Source of the DNA: Macrolepiota albuminosa
Lineage: Eukaryota > Basidiomycota > Agaricomycetes > Agaricales > Agaricaceae
Assembly (NCBI GenBank): GCA_027475525.1
Contig: JAMWFC010000049.1
Location: forward strand, 2,154,947-2,218,946
DNA: 64,000 nt
Reading direction: 5' to 3'
Positions 51,052 through 60,843 of the stretch are shown one piece after another. Each line of letters starts with the position of its first letter. Position 1 is the first letter of the stretch. Both the position numbers and the translations under genes were made by a program. The notes under the pieces were generated by a model, which was not told the origin of the DNA, did no database searches, and worked only from the letters and a program-made list of their open reading frames with translations.

Positions 51052-52236
51052 TCAATCAGAGACCTTGCGGACTCGGCCGGGTGTGGGCGAGGGCGTGGGT
51101 GGCGTATGTGGGGAGGGTGCGGCTGTCGTACCGGGGGTGTCGGGCACCGGGTTGCTCCCTAGGGCCCGGAGGTGCACGGCGGTCGAGGGGTGGTCTTCGG
51201 GTCCCGGGAAGGTCATGGTGAGCATCCTCCAGTCGATATCGGGGTTCGTGTTGCGCAGCCAAGGTAGTCCCAGCACCATCGGGGTTGATTCGTGACGTCG
51301 TGTGACCAGGAAGTCGGAGGTGAACTTGTAGTCGTTATCCAGGGTCACACGCCCCGAATGGGACCTCTGGATGGGGCCGGAGGAGGAGGGGGTGCCGTCG
51401 AGGCGTTGAAGGCAGAGAGGCTGGTCGAGGGAGTCGTGGGGGAGGTCGAGGGCGTTGCTGATGAAAACCCCGGTGCCTCCGCTGTCGATAAGGGCCGATA
51501 TCGGTTCTGGGACGCCGTCCAGCCTGGCATTGATGACAAAGGATCGGGACGAGCGAGACTGGAGTCCGGGGGGTGGTGGGGGCTCGTCTGGGGAGTCCTT
51601 CAGGGTTGGATTTGAGGAGTGGGGGATGTCGAAGGGGAGTGGCTGGTCGTTGGGGGTCAGGTCCCGGGTCAGGCAAAGGGTGAGGTGTCGCCAATCAATG
51701 CGGGGATTAGTGTCCTGGAGCCACGGGAGCCCTAAGACCAGGGGTGTGGAAGGGTGGAGTTTTGTTACCAACATCCGGAGGTTGTGAGTCTGTCCGTTGG
51801 CGAAGGTAACGGGCATACGCATGAAGTGAGTGATGTCCCCCGCTGTGGAGGCGTCTCCGTCAAAGAGGCAGAGCCGTACCAGGACCGGGAGTCGCTGGGC
51901 AGGTTCCGGGGCAAAGGTAGACCATGTTTCATCGATGAAGTTGTCGGTGGCGCCACTGTCGACGAGGGTGTTGAGGGGGGTTCCGGAGGGGGTGAGGCGG
52001 GTTTTGAGGAGGAGGGAGTGCGAAGAGTGGGAGGGTAGATAAGCAGTGAGGGTGTCCTGTATGAGTGTCGTAGAGCGAAGATGTGAGACCGGGGCGGAGA
52101 AGATGTCGGGGTCAATTCCGCGATTTAGGGCGTCTTCCGGGTCTAAATCGCCGGGTCGTTTTCCGAATACTCGTAGGTGGCGTCCTCCCCTTCGAAGGTC
52201 CAGGTGGCACGTCCCATGACCTGTCGTTTGGGGCAC
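51052..52236 (-). CDS. pol: tandem retropepsin, element B, uninterrupted
   Basis: 394 residues carrying both protease domains without a stop. Domain 1: TLVDSGATDNF (residue ~93) and LVLGLPWLQDTNPRIDW. Domain 2: ALIDSGGTGVF (residue ~251) and MVLGLPWLRNTNPDIDW. The two VLGLPWL motifs and following D-T-N/N-T-N and IDW are nearly identical, which points to an internal duplication. Proline-rich linkers separate the units. Overlaps gag by about 94 nt in the -1 phase. A TGA at the end (CGA in A) separates it from RT. Confidence 0.9.
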   Translation of the reverse strand: MPQTTGHGTCHLDLRRGGRHLRVFGKRPGDLDPEDALNRGIDPDIFSAPVSHLRSTTLIQDTLTAYLPSHSSHSLLLKTRLTPSGTPLNTLVDSGATDNFIDETWSTFAPEPAQRLPVLVRLCLFDGDASTAGDITHFMRMPVTFANGQTHNLRMLVTKLHPSTPLVLGLPWLQDTNPRIDWRHLTLCLTRDLTPNDQPLPFDIPHSSNPTLKDSPDEPPPPPGLQSRSSRSFVINARLDGVPEPISALIDSGGTGVFISNALDLPHDSLDQPLCLQRLDGTPSSSGPIQRSHSGRVTLDNDYKFTSDFLVTRRHESTPMVLGLPWLRNTNPDIDWRMLTMTFPGPEDHPSTAVHLRALGSNPVPDTPGTTAAPSPHTPPTPSPTPGRVRKVSD

Positions 52237-54854
52237 TCGGAGATGAAATGGTCTTTCTCACCACAGAGTATGCAGACACCCTCCCTTCTCCGTCGTTCCT
52301 GCACATCCATCGGGACTTCGATCCAGGGTCGTCCCTTCTTTTGAAGCCGGTTGGCCCGGAGGGCCTCTTCGTCCTGTTCGTCGTCGAAGTCGAAGTCTTC
52401 GGGGTCTTCCAGGGGTTCCTCGGGGCTTGGCGTGTCGCCCGGGTCGTGGGCGGCCACGGCGGCGTTGAGTTGGGCCTGGGGACGGGCGCCGCTGCCAGGG
52501 TTAGCATTGGGCGGGCCGTGACTCACCGGGGGTTGGCCGCCAGGGAACGCGGGGGGGCCAGGGTTCCGACCTTGGGGGTTGGGGGCTTCGCCGGAGGGCC
52601 AAGGGGGTCCTCCTCTAGGGTTCCAGGGGGGTCGGGAACTCGAATACTTGCTGCGGTCTTCTCAGTAGCGTTGGTCGATCTGCATGACAAGGGCCTTGTA
52701 TCCGTCGTAGGAGGGTTGTTTCGGGGCGAGTTGGAGAACGTCCTTGATATGTTGTGGGAGGGCGCGGCGGAGGGCATACTGGAGGGCGCTGTAATTCCAA
52801 CCTGTCTCATAAGCTTCCTTTTCAAAACGTATGATGAAGGTAGTGAAACGTTCTTCAGAGCGCATCCGGAGGTTGAAGAGGTTGTCCTCGGCCTCGGCCA
52901 TGGTGTCGTATATCCCGAATTTCCCGGAGAACTCGTCGACGAAGGCTTGCCAGCGAGCGAGTGCCGGGTTGTTGGGGTCGAACTGGATGAGGGCCGTGTA
53001 GTGATTGAAGGCGATCCCCTGAAGGTACGACGCGGCAAAGGCCACCCGGGAGCTGTCAACCTGAAACGTGAGCGGCTTTGCCTGAAATGTATTGAGACAC
53101 TGAGTGAGGAAGGTACGCCATTTTCGGGGGTCCTGGCCCGTGAAAGCGTCGGGCTTTTGGATGTCCAATCGTCCTTCACAGGCAAGGGTGTCGTGAGCGT
53201 CGTCCGGTCCGGCAGCGTTGCGGGGAGGGGGGCCAGCATTGTAATAGTAGTAGTAGTGATTACCCCCCCCTCCCTGAGGAGGAAACGCACCAAGGGCGGG
53301 GCCCCACCCGCTGGGAGGACCTCCTCCAGGTGGCTCACCTGGGGGTCCACGCCCGGGAGGCCCGTTGTCCCAGGGGGGCTCGTTCCTGCCAGGAGGAGGC
53401 CCGGGTCTCCACACGGGGGGCGGCAGGGGTGGAGGGCCTGGGGGTTGTCCTCGAGGTTCGGCTGGGGGTGGCGGAGGCGGTTGGGGAGGGTTCGGTGGTG
53501 TCGGGTCGATCGGAGGGGGGCCGGGTGCTGGGTTGCGCGGGGGACGTTCAACCCAGGAGGGTCGTGCTTGCATCAGGGGTCGCGGGGGGTTTCGTAGGTC
53601 GAAGTGGGGTGGTGGGTCGCAGTGGAAGTTGCGTTCCAGAGGGACCGGGGCTGACGTAGGGGGCGGTACCGGGACAGGCGCGGGCGTGGGACGTGGTTCA
53701 TTGTTGCCACGTGTGAGCTCGTCAATGTAGCATAGCATGTTGTCCGTGCTAGGGGTGTCTGCGCGGGGTCTACCGGGGTTTGCCGGGGCCGGGGGTCGGG
53801 CGTTGTCTGTTCGCGGGAGGGGTTCCAGGGGTCTTTGGGGCTGTCCCCAGGTCTTGAAGGTACTAGGAACGGAGTTAGCCCTGCAGCGAGTTGACAAGCC
53901 TACCATGCGGGCAGCGGGTTGATTGAAGAGGCCTCCAGTCGGGTTGAGGGACCGTAGTATGGCTGAGGCGTTCTGCCGTTCTTCCCGTTGTCGTTGCTCC
54001 GGAGTGGGGACCGTGGGGGCTGCCGGGACTGCTGGGGCCAGTTCCGGGGGTTCCCGTCGAATGTGAATCGAGCGACCTGGGTCCGCGGGGTCGTTGAGGG
54101 GCCGAGGGGAGGGGGACGCGTGGACTTCGTTGAGCAGTTGCTGTAATTCTTCCCGGAGGATCATATTGTGCCTATACTTTACCATGGTTTGCTCCAGGAG
54201 TTCTCCTCGCATGAGGCGATCCCCGAATTCGACCAGGCAGTGAGCCCATTCCTCCGGAGTGCCTTCGAAGTCGTCGTGTCCGAATTCCACGAGCAGCGTC
54301 CTTGTCCGTTGCGCGAAGTCCTCCGGTGAGATTCTGAGGGAGCGGAGTACCTCATCCCGTTGCCGTTCATACTCCTCGAGGCGTCGTCGTCCCATTGGCG
54401 AGGGAGGGGTTCGAGCGGGTGGAGCGGCGGCCGGGTAATGACGAGGGGGGTAGTCGGGGTAGGGGGGTCCTCGGGGTTCTCGGGGTTGGGGGACGGGGCG
54501 CTGATAACCGTAGTAGGGGGTGGGTGCAAAGGGGCCCTCGCTGGGGGGAATCGGGCGAGGTCCACTGGGTACAGGTGGGGTCTCCGGCAGGCCCCCGGGG
54601 ATGCTCCGGTACGAGGGGGCCTCCATGGGTCGTGCCATGGCTAAGTTGGGCGGAGGGGCCCAGCTGGCTGAGGGCCCCAGGTCGTAGAGGGACGGGTCAG
54701 GGGCCCAGTGGCGGTGGAGATATGGAGGTTCGTACGGGAGAGGTGGATAGACGGGGCGGGGGGTCTGCGTGGAGTAGTGATCGGGTACCGGGCGTCCGTA
54801 AGGGTCGGTCTGGTACCCCGTGGGGTAGTAAGTGTGAGTATACGTAGCCATCAA
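52143..54854 (-). pseudogene. gag: Gag of element B (one internal TGA)
   Basis: A single 904-codon frame from ATG 54854 to 52143 with one TGA at 52662-52664, where element A has TGG (QRYWEDRS). N-terminal Tyr/Pro-rich region, a central Pro-rich linker of more than 100 residues, capsid-like part (PRKWRTFLTQC; FNHYTALIQFDPNNPALARW) and zinc knuckle CILCGEKDHFISEC near the end. This is much longer than usual fungal gypsy Gag proteins (about 300-500 residues). Confidence 0.9.
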
Positions 54855-54871
54855 GAACGGTGTAAGGAGAG

Positions 54872-54884
54872 AGTCTTGATATTA
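54872..54884 (-). promoter_or_regulatory. self-complementary PBS of gypsy B
   Basis: The same 13 nt as in element A, directly adjacent to the 5' LTR, complementary to the LTR site at 45268-45280 and its partner in the 5' LTR (about 55237-55249). Confidence 0.8.
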
Positions 54885-55674
54885 TGTCAGGTTCCGCTGA
54901 GTCGGGGGCTTTCCAGGAAAGCAACGCCCTTACAATGCGGACTTGACCTACGAATACTCGGGTGTCTGGAACTCCGGGGCTAGGACTCCGGGGTTCAAGA
55001 CGAGGACAGGGGTAATCCCGGGATAGGGGACTAGAGTCCAGGGGTTTGGGTTGGAGGTAACTGAGGTTAGAGGGGGTCGAGTCGCAAACCGGAGGTTCTA
55101 AGACGAGACCAAGTTAGTAAATCAAGAGTCACGAAGTGCGTACCAAAACTCAGAGCACGCGAATACTTAGGCGTGCCAGTCGAAGTGTACCAATCAAGGC
55201 GTACCAGTCAAGCAAAAGGGCATGCAATAACCAAAGTAATATCAAGACTAGCGAATACAGCGGAGAACTACACTATAAGTACTACGGATCGTGTCTCGGG
55301 ATTCCGGGGTGTCTGGGATGAGTTCCGGGGGTCATTGAGTAGCGGTCAGGGACTGTATACCGGGATCGCACATGTGGGGACGCGCGATCAATTGGCGCGG
55401 AGGGAGTCGTGATGCGTGGGGCGTGATGCGTGATGGCCGGATGCGAGCCACGTGATCCGATCGTTGATGGTGGTTCATCCCGGGGGCCGTGATGCAGGGG
55501 TCCTGGGGGGGCTGGCTGATGGCGATCGTTGACAGCTGATGGTGGTCATTGATGCATGTGATGGCGGTGTCGGCAGCTGTGGGGGCGGGGTGCGCTGTGG
55601 GATTGACGGAAGAGGTTCCTGGGCAGGGTTCCGGGGGTGTCCCGGGGAGGTTCCGGGGGGGAGGGGTCGTGACA
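54885..55674 (-). repeat. 5' LTR of gypsy B
   Basis: 790 bp, matching the 3' LTR with mostly transition differences. Followed by CAATC, then by the KDZ transposase exon. Confidence 0.93.
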
Positions 55675-57937
55675 CAATCCTCCTTATGCCCATGGACATG
55701 AAGAAGTCCTATTGCAAAGTCCACGAGTAGATTATCCAGCAGGACTTCTCTGGCCTCGGCAAGCTGTTCAGAAAATTTGACACACCACTGGCATGCTATG
55801 TCATATACCAGTAGGAGACGCTGAATCCCATCCATGTTGGTCGTCTTAACTGCCTGTGTGATGGAAAAGTCTGTGTAAACCTGGCCTTCACCACGGGTCA
55901 AGTTTGTTACACTATTAGAAGCAAAGCAGCCGTGCCATGTACATGCCGTTGCAACAATACCAGTAATGTCGCATGACTTGTTCATCATCAGGGCCTTTTC
56001 AATAGCTTTGAATGTGTTTTCACAGGCGGCTCCCTGGACAGCCAGAGGTCCAGCGGACGGCCGACGGACAGGATTGAATTGATGAGCAGACGGCGGACAG
56101 GTAGAGTTAAAGAATGTCACTCACTGTTGGCTGTTCCTTTGCGTGCTTGAGATAGTGGGTGAGCTCATCCCTCCTGGCCATCATACCACTGCCTTCTGAA
56201 TGCCATACATCATGAGCAGGATTAGAATGTCGGATGTGATCCGCCTTGAAGTTGCCGTCCATTATTAAAGAACAATTGAACTTCCACCAGACGGGATCTT
56301 CTTCCCAGTTGGATGGAAGATTGACTCCTGGTTGGGGACAAGTTGGACAGAATATTGCAAGTTCACCACGGTCCGGCACCATGGGATGCCTCAATTCATC
56401 ATGGCCAAAGCCTGCCCACTTCAACTTCTTCAGCCACCGCCATGAACGAGAAATTCGTCATAGCTCACGGTAAAGGTTATCCACCTCACCAGAAGATGCA
56501 ATCAGGGAAGTTATTCTTGCAATTTTCTGCCAGTACTGGTAGGCGGATGCTTTGCACTCTAGATTTGTCAGACGGAAGTCGTCCAGCACAGCCGTTGTAA
56601 AATATGTTTGTGTCCGATAAAATGTACTGGGAACCAGCTGCGAGCGGATGGTATCCTCTACCAAGACATCCATCCCAGAACACTCACATGAAATGACAGT
56701 GATGTAGTGTACTCCAGTTGTGTGAACAATCCATTGTATTGGATTCCCAAAGCAATCATATCTGTCCATACGGAACCCGTTCGTGGCTGGCCGATCTTCT
56801 GGAATATCTTCTATTGGCACATTATTCTCTGGGTCCTGTTGCTCTTCCTCTTCCATGATTTGATCAAGGCTGGCATCCTGAAGTCTGCTCAGGAAATCTG
56901 AAGTCATGGATGGATGCGCTGCCGGATGTCCCGGATCGCTATCCGCTGATGGAAGTTCAACATCCAGTTGATATTCGAGTCGTAGAAACTCTTGCTCCTG
57001 AATGTCCTTTTTCCGCTTGTGGTCCTCAAGAGCCCTGACCCTGACCTTCCCTTGATGACAGTTTGCATGCAATGAATTGTGTTGGATATAGAAATACCCT
57101 CCAGTATCCGACATATTCATTGGTTGGAAATACCTACCATTCCATACTTCAGGTCGGTAAAATGGGTTGGAGTCGTGCATGCGGCGGAAACATCCGCAAC
57201 AGAATATTCTTGACCCAACGCAATCACGGCATCGCCATTGTGCGAGGTAATGGTCAGGACAAGCAAGGCAATCAGTAACGTCATCCATTGATTCATGACC
57301 AAGCAATCCATTGAGCAACTGTGGAACATGGTTGATGAAGTCGTTAAGATAATCTGCCTGTGTCTATGTATGAACTTGAATAATTCGCTCTCAATAATAG
57401 CATACATTCAAATCACCTTTACATGCCTTATGGATACGGGCATTGTATCATCTACATCATCTACCGTTGGATTATTGTCCAAGTGTGCAAAGTTATCATC
57501 ATCTGCAAATGCCGCAGGTGGTGCACCAGTTACAATGGGAGCAGGACCCAGTGGTAGCCGTTGTGTTATAAGGACTGGCAACCCTTGTGTGTTCTGAGTG
57601 AGTCGTGTCCTTTCCTCAGCAAACGGGATGAGGTCCCTTTGTCTGATGACTGTTGTTTTTGGTTGCTTGCGTTTCTTTAGAGAGTTCAGGTTCATGATCA
57701 AAATATGTATGGCCAGGACCTAGCCATTGTACCGGATATCTAATGAGACTGCTCATTGATATCAGCAATATGCCCCAATTTGGACGGGCCAGATACCAGC
57801 GGACAGCGGACCCTATTCGTTGAAGACAAATGGAATCCGTTTGTCATCAACGGACACTGAACGGAAAATCTATATTTTATCATGTGATCCTTCGGTTGAG
57901 AACTGTGTGGTTGCAGAAAATTATATTGTCTACAAAC

Positions 57938-58920
57938 ATGTCTGTCCTTCTGCAACCGCTTAAACCAATATTTTCACCAAAGAAAAGACGAGTGGAACTG
58001 ATATTTACAGTGGAAGAAAGATCTATCTTTGAACCATACAAGGAACTCTACCGCTCCTCAACTACTCCTCAAGCTCGGACTGCTATCTTGAAGGATAAAA
58101 TCCTAACGGATAGCTGAAAACTTCACTGCGAGATGTTGTCTGGCAGACAATGGCAAAGGAGATAAACGAGGAGATCCAGAACTTGTTGAGGGGTAAGGAT
58201 CACAATGCCTCGGGATTGGATGCATTTGCACAATATAATGTGGCTGTCAAAAATGTTATGCATCAACTCACACCGCAGGAGGAAAGTTGTTTACGGAAGA
58301 TGGTGGCAGAATGGAGCAAAAAAGGAAATCCGCCAGAAATTCAGCGCAAGTTGGTACTCCTTCTGTCCCCCATCTGTCCTCTATTCGTTGTACATCCGTC
58401 CGCTTGATTCCGCTTTCTAATCGTTGTCTCTCCAGGAAGGCCCAAAAGCATGGTTTGAAGCGTGTGGACGATGCAGATGTGCTTCGATTTAGAGAGATGG
58501 GCATGTTGAGTTGGACTGTTGTTGGTTGGTATGCAGATGAAGGCATGACTATTAGAATGTATGTGGTGCCATCATTCTTTAAACAATTTTGACACCAATT
58601 ATAGTCATGACAATATGTCATACTTGACCCATGCTAACCGACCTACCTTTCAAGACTCCTTTCCTGACCTTGTTAGTGACCTCAACAAGAAGATGATGGA
58701 TTACATGTCTGCTCTTCTTGGTAGAGACATGCTGTCCAACATGCAATCACCCCATGATTTGACTCCTCCTATCCTTACACGCCATGACCTCATCCTTGAT
58801 CTGGATAGGGATGGATTCCCAATATTACCAGCAGATCCAGGACCAAATATATTTCAAACTCAGGCAGAATTGGAAATGCTTGTCCGGGACTATCTAAATA
58901 CTCATTACAGTGAATCCTAG
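57938..58920 (+). pseudogene. divergent KDZ-linked gene, spliced, uncharacterised
   Basis: Starts 237 bases from the transposase ATG on the opposite strand: MSVLLQPLKPIFSPKKRR, then VEERSIFEPYKELY. A frameshift occurs near 58117 (TGA, no splice site available). The frame resumes with LRDVVWQTMAKEINEEIQNL and EEWSK-type text (MVAEWSKKGNPPEIQRK). Introns: 58350-58435 (86 nt, branch CTAAT) and 58559-58604 (46 nt, GTATGT donor), joining ADVLRFREMGMLSWTVVGWY to TIRIHDNMSYLTH. The C-terminus (PNIFQTQAELEMLVRDYL) ends at 58920. No known domain; similar proteins recur in mushroom genomes as far as I recall. Whether it mobilises with KDZ is inference. Confidence 0.6.
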
Positions 58921-59128
58921 TTTTCTCCACCTTTGCTCATCATCTGATCACTCCATCAGAAATTGCATCTGGTTACTGGTATGAATCCATGGTTCACAAT
59001 GAATCCCGACCAAATGTATCAGCTTCCGCTCACGACGAGTCCGCTCTTGACGGATGTGGTGATGATACAGCAGTGGTAGATGCCACTACCATCCACCTCT
59101 TACAACAAAGAGGATGGAGCCATCCAGA

Positions 59129-59228
59129 NNNNNNNNNNNNNNNNNNNNNNNNNNNNNNNNNNNNNNNNNNNNNNNNNNNNNNNNNNNNNNNNNNNNNNNN
59201 NNNNNNNNNNNNNNNNNNNNNNNNNNNN
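59129..59228. other. assembly gap of 100 N
   Basis: Exactly 100 undetermined bases, a standard scaffold gap length. The true distance and even adjacency of the two sides are uncertain. Confidence 0.99.
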
Positions 59229-59441
59229 CTTATATTAGTTAATTATTATTATTCTACATACATGCTGGCTGCCTTACATAAGGCAGCCAATTTTACTGTC
59301 ATACTCGTAGTACTAGAATCGAATATTGATCTGGTTCTGTTGGTGTGACCGTAAGGCTAACCATATACTTGACTTTGTTTCATTACTACTATACAGTAAG
59401 TAAAGCTATGTGGCCAACGCCACACAGCGGACTACGCTACA
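59229..59441 (-). repeat. hairpin-rich LTR-like repeat, copy 2 (cut by the gap)
   Basis: On the minus strand it starts TGTAGCGTAGTCCGCTGTG (59441). Shares the TGTGGC/GCCACA hairpin with copies at 23166 and 60844, and has the strongest version of the other GC hairpin, GGCTGCCTTA/TAAGGCAGCC. The far end lies in the gap. Confidence 0.65.
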
Positions 59442-60352
59442 TGAATGGTCCCTCCACCAACTCCACTAACGGCTTCCTCAGCTGCTTTTCACGCCCCCAT
59501 AGTAAGTCACCGCGCTCTTCCTCTGCTACTTTAGCCCTCTTGGGCTCACTCTTGCGGTCCTCCATCTGGCTCTGCATTTTGCGCTTCTGCACATTTGATA
59601 GCTGCTGCAGCGCCATCTGCCGCTGATGTCACAAGTTATCGTTTTCATCCAGCAGCCCACTCAACACCATCATCATGAGCGGATCACTCAAGAACTCAGC
59701 ATCTGAGGGCACAGAGTACCCCGCTGCCCCCAATCTCCACCGCATAGCCTCTTGTGTTTTCTCCTCCACCTCTACTGGCTCCTCCACCCATCTCCTGCCC
59801 TTCTCCCGCCCGTTTTTTGTGTAAGAGGGGCTTTTGGCGTCTCAGCACCAGAGGATCGAGCACCTGGAGTCTTCACAGTACCCCCTTGCGTCCGGTGTAC
59901 TTGTGACTCCATTCTGACATTTTGCAATTGCCGCGGTGCCCACAGAGGCACTTGTGGTGCTAGGGGAGCTCCCATATACCCTCTTAGCGCATACTGTGCC
60001 ACTCCCCGTGGTTGTGGAATCGACTGCACTGCTCCCCTCGGGTGCGGGTAGTAGTATTGCAGTGCATTCTGCACTTTGTCATCGACCTCCATAGGTACTG
60101 GGCCACCTGGGCCAGGCATCACCTGTGGATACCCCCACTGGGTAGCGTGATAATATGGTTGTCCTGGGGGACCTTGTTGATACCGTCCTCCCACATAAAA
60201 CAATTGTGCAGGCAACGCCTGCATTGACTGCTGCCCGAACTCTTTGTAACTCTCTTCCTCATAGGCCACTGGGTCATGCCCAGTTCCCCCCCTCCTTGAG
60301 CCTGCGCTTGAACTCTCAGGCTGTTTATGTCACTGATAGTACGAGATCTCAC
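59442..60352 (-). pseudogene. degenerate ORF between inverted LTR-like repeats
   Basis: Minus-strand frames: 60269-60352 region (ISDINSLRVQAQAQGGG), a frameshift near 60280, then 59772-60269 (YEEESYKEFGQQSMQALPAQ; Gly/Pro/Tyr-rich; VPMEVDDKVQNALQYYYPHP), and after stops a Gln/Lys-rich tail (about 59490-59640) reading HQRQMALQQLSNVQKRKMQSQ, coiled-coil like. It lies upstream of the LTR-like repeat at 59229-59441 on the same strand. Not recognised; possibly a gag-like or accessory ORF of that family. Confidence 0.45.
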
Positions 60353-60843
60353 AAAAAATTGCGGAGGAGCAGACTGAGGTCAGGAGAGAAAAAAAATCTC
60401 TCCTCGTTATGCTGCTGACAAACTCAGCCACACTGACATAACCCCATCCAAACATGGTCACGCTCCACCCATGTCACCTTTGTGACCTCTGTCACCCTCA
60501 CCGCTGCCGGAACCAGCGGCCCGGCTCAACCACCCCCCTCACACGTCACCTACGCGTCTTGCTAGATTCCGTGGGCAGCCAACACCCTGCAGCTCCAGGT
60601 AACAGCTCAGAGCCTCCAATTCCGCGCAACTGCACGATGGCTCCCACATTGTGTCCCCCAGACTCCAACGCACCTTGAATTCGAGGCCACCCCGCACCAT
60701 CCAATGATGGCCGATAATCTCATCGACAAACCATTCCTGATCCTCGGCAGCCCCGAAGTCATAGGGTTCTGGAGTGGCCCTGTTAGGAAAGAGCGCATCA
60801 TTGCTCAGGCTGTAAGGTCACAGCAACAACACATGAAACTTAG
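60353..60843. other. sequence between degenerate ORF and LTR, no clear gene
   Basis: C-rich plus-strand sequence. A short plus frame near 60694-60880 (MMADNLIDKPFLILGSPEV) lacks recognisable motifs. No RNA gene seen. Confidence 0.4.

Larger units (their letters stand above)
44916..55674 (-). mobile_element. gypsy element B, full length, 10.8 kb, with antisense accessory gene
   Basis: Same layout as element A: 3' LTR 44916-45702, antisense gene 45811-47263 (relic to 47589), integrase 47825-48841, RT/RNase H 48956-50895, tandem protease 51052-52236, gag 52143-54854, PBS 54872-54884, 5' LTR 54885-55674. Target duplication CAATC (44911-44915, 55675-55679). Pol is open apart from a single-base deletion near 49990 and TGA codons at about 51052 and 48956. 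It sits inside the KDZ transposase gene between two catalytic motifs. LTR subtypes differ from element A, so the two are separate insertions, not copies of one event. Confidence 0.96.
43296..57701 (-). pseudogene. KDZ transposase, spliced, split by gypsy B
   Basis: Exons (minus): 57417-57701, 56125-57357, 55675-56033, then gypsy B, then 44413-44915, 43635-44362, 43296-43573. Introns are 59, 91, 50 and 61 nt. With one target copy removed the exons total 3381 nt, exactly 1127 codons. Order: a basic N-terminus; a Cys-rich zinc region (CLACPDHYLAQWRCRDC, FCCGCFRRMH); CPTCPQPGVNLP; then the RNase H-fold core with LIMDGNFKADH, LLVYDIACQWC, GLLHVHGHKEDC and, beyond the insertion, FIPGASHLAEEIIESLW; the C-terminal RAQRNRWTEECQ and MEWTVRYFFNQ block. 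The acidic residues of DGNF, YDIAC and EIIESLW fit the DDE catalytic set. In-frame TGAs (56458, 44784, 43807 and one near 43720) make it dead apart from the insertion. Confidence 0.88.
41070..58920. mobile_element. KDZ-type DNA transposon with three genes, interrupted by gypsy B
   Basis: A minus-strand transposase (43296-57701), a minus-strand accessory gene (41070-43047) and a divergent plus-strand gene (57938-58920) share tight spacing, intron style and the ATCCG-type words. Terminal inverted repeats and target duplication were not found, and a 100-N gap lies just beyond the right side, so the true ends are unknown; they may lie at 38131 or beyond the gap. KDZ transposons are common and expanded in Agaricomycetes (established). 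Confidence 0.65.

Noticed and set aside
55332..56120. 262-codon ORF as an independent gene
   Set aside because: Its start lies in a KDZ intron and its end runs into the gypsy B LTR; only the middle (55675-56033) is real coding sequence, a KDZ exon.
57117..57407. Separate 96-codon minus-strand gene
   Set aside because: It overlaps the first KDZ intron and exon 2 in another frame; the KDZ frame with CLACPDHY and FCCGCFRRMH is the supported one.
30763..58920. Alternative genetic code with TGA read as an amino acid
   Set aside because: TGA positions read CGA or TGG in sister copies rather than one constant residue, and host-like genes use TGA or TAA as ordinary ends. Mutation of CpG and other transitions explain them.
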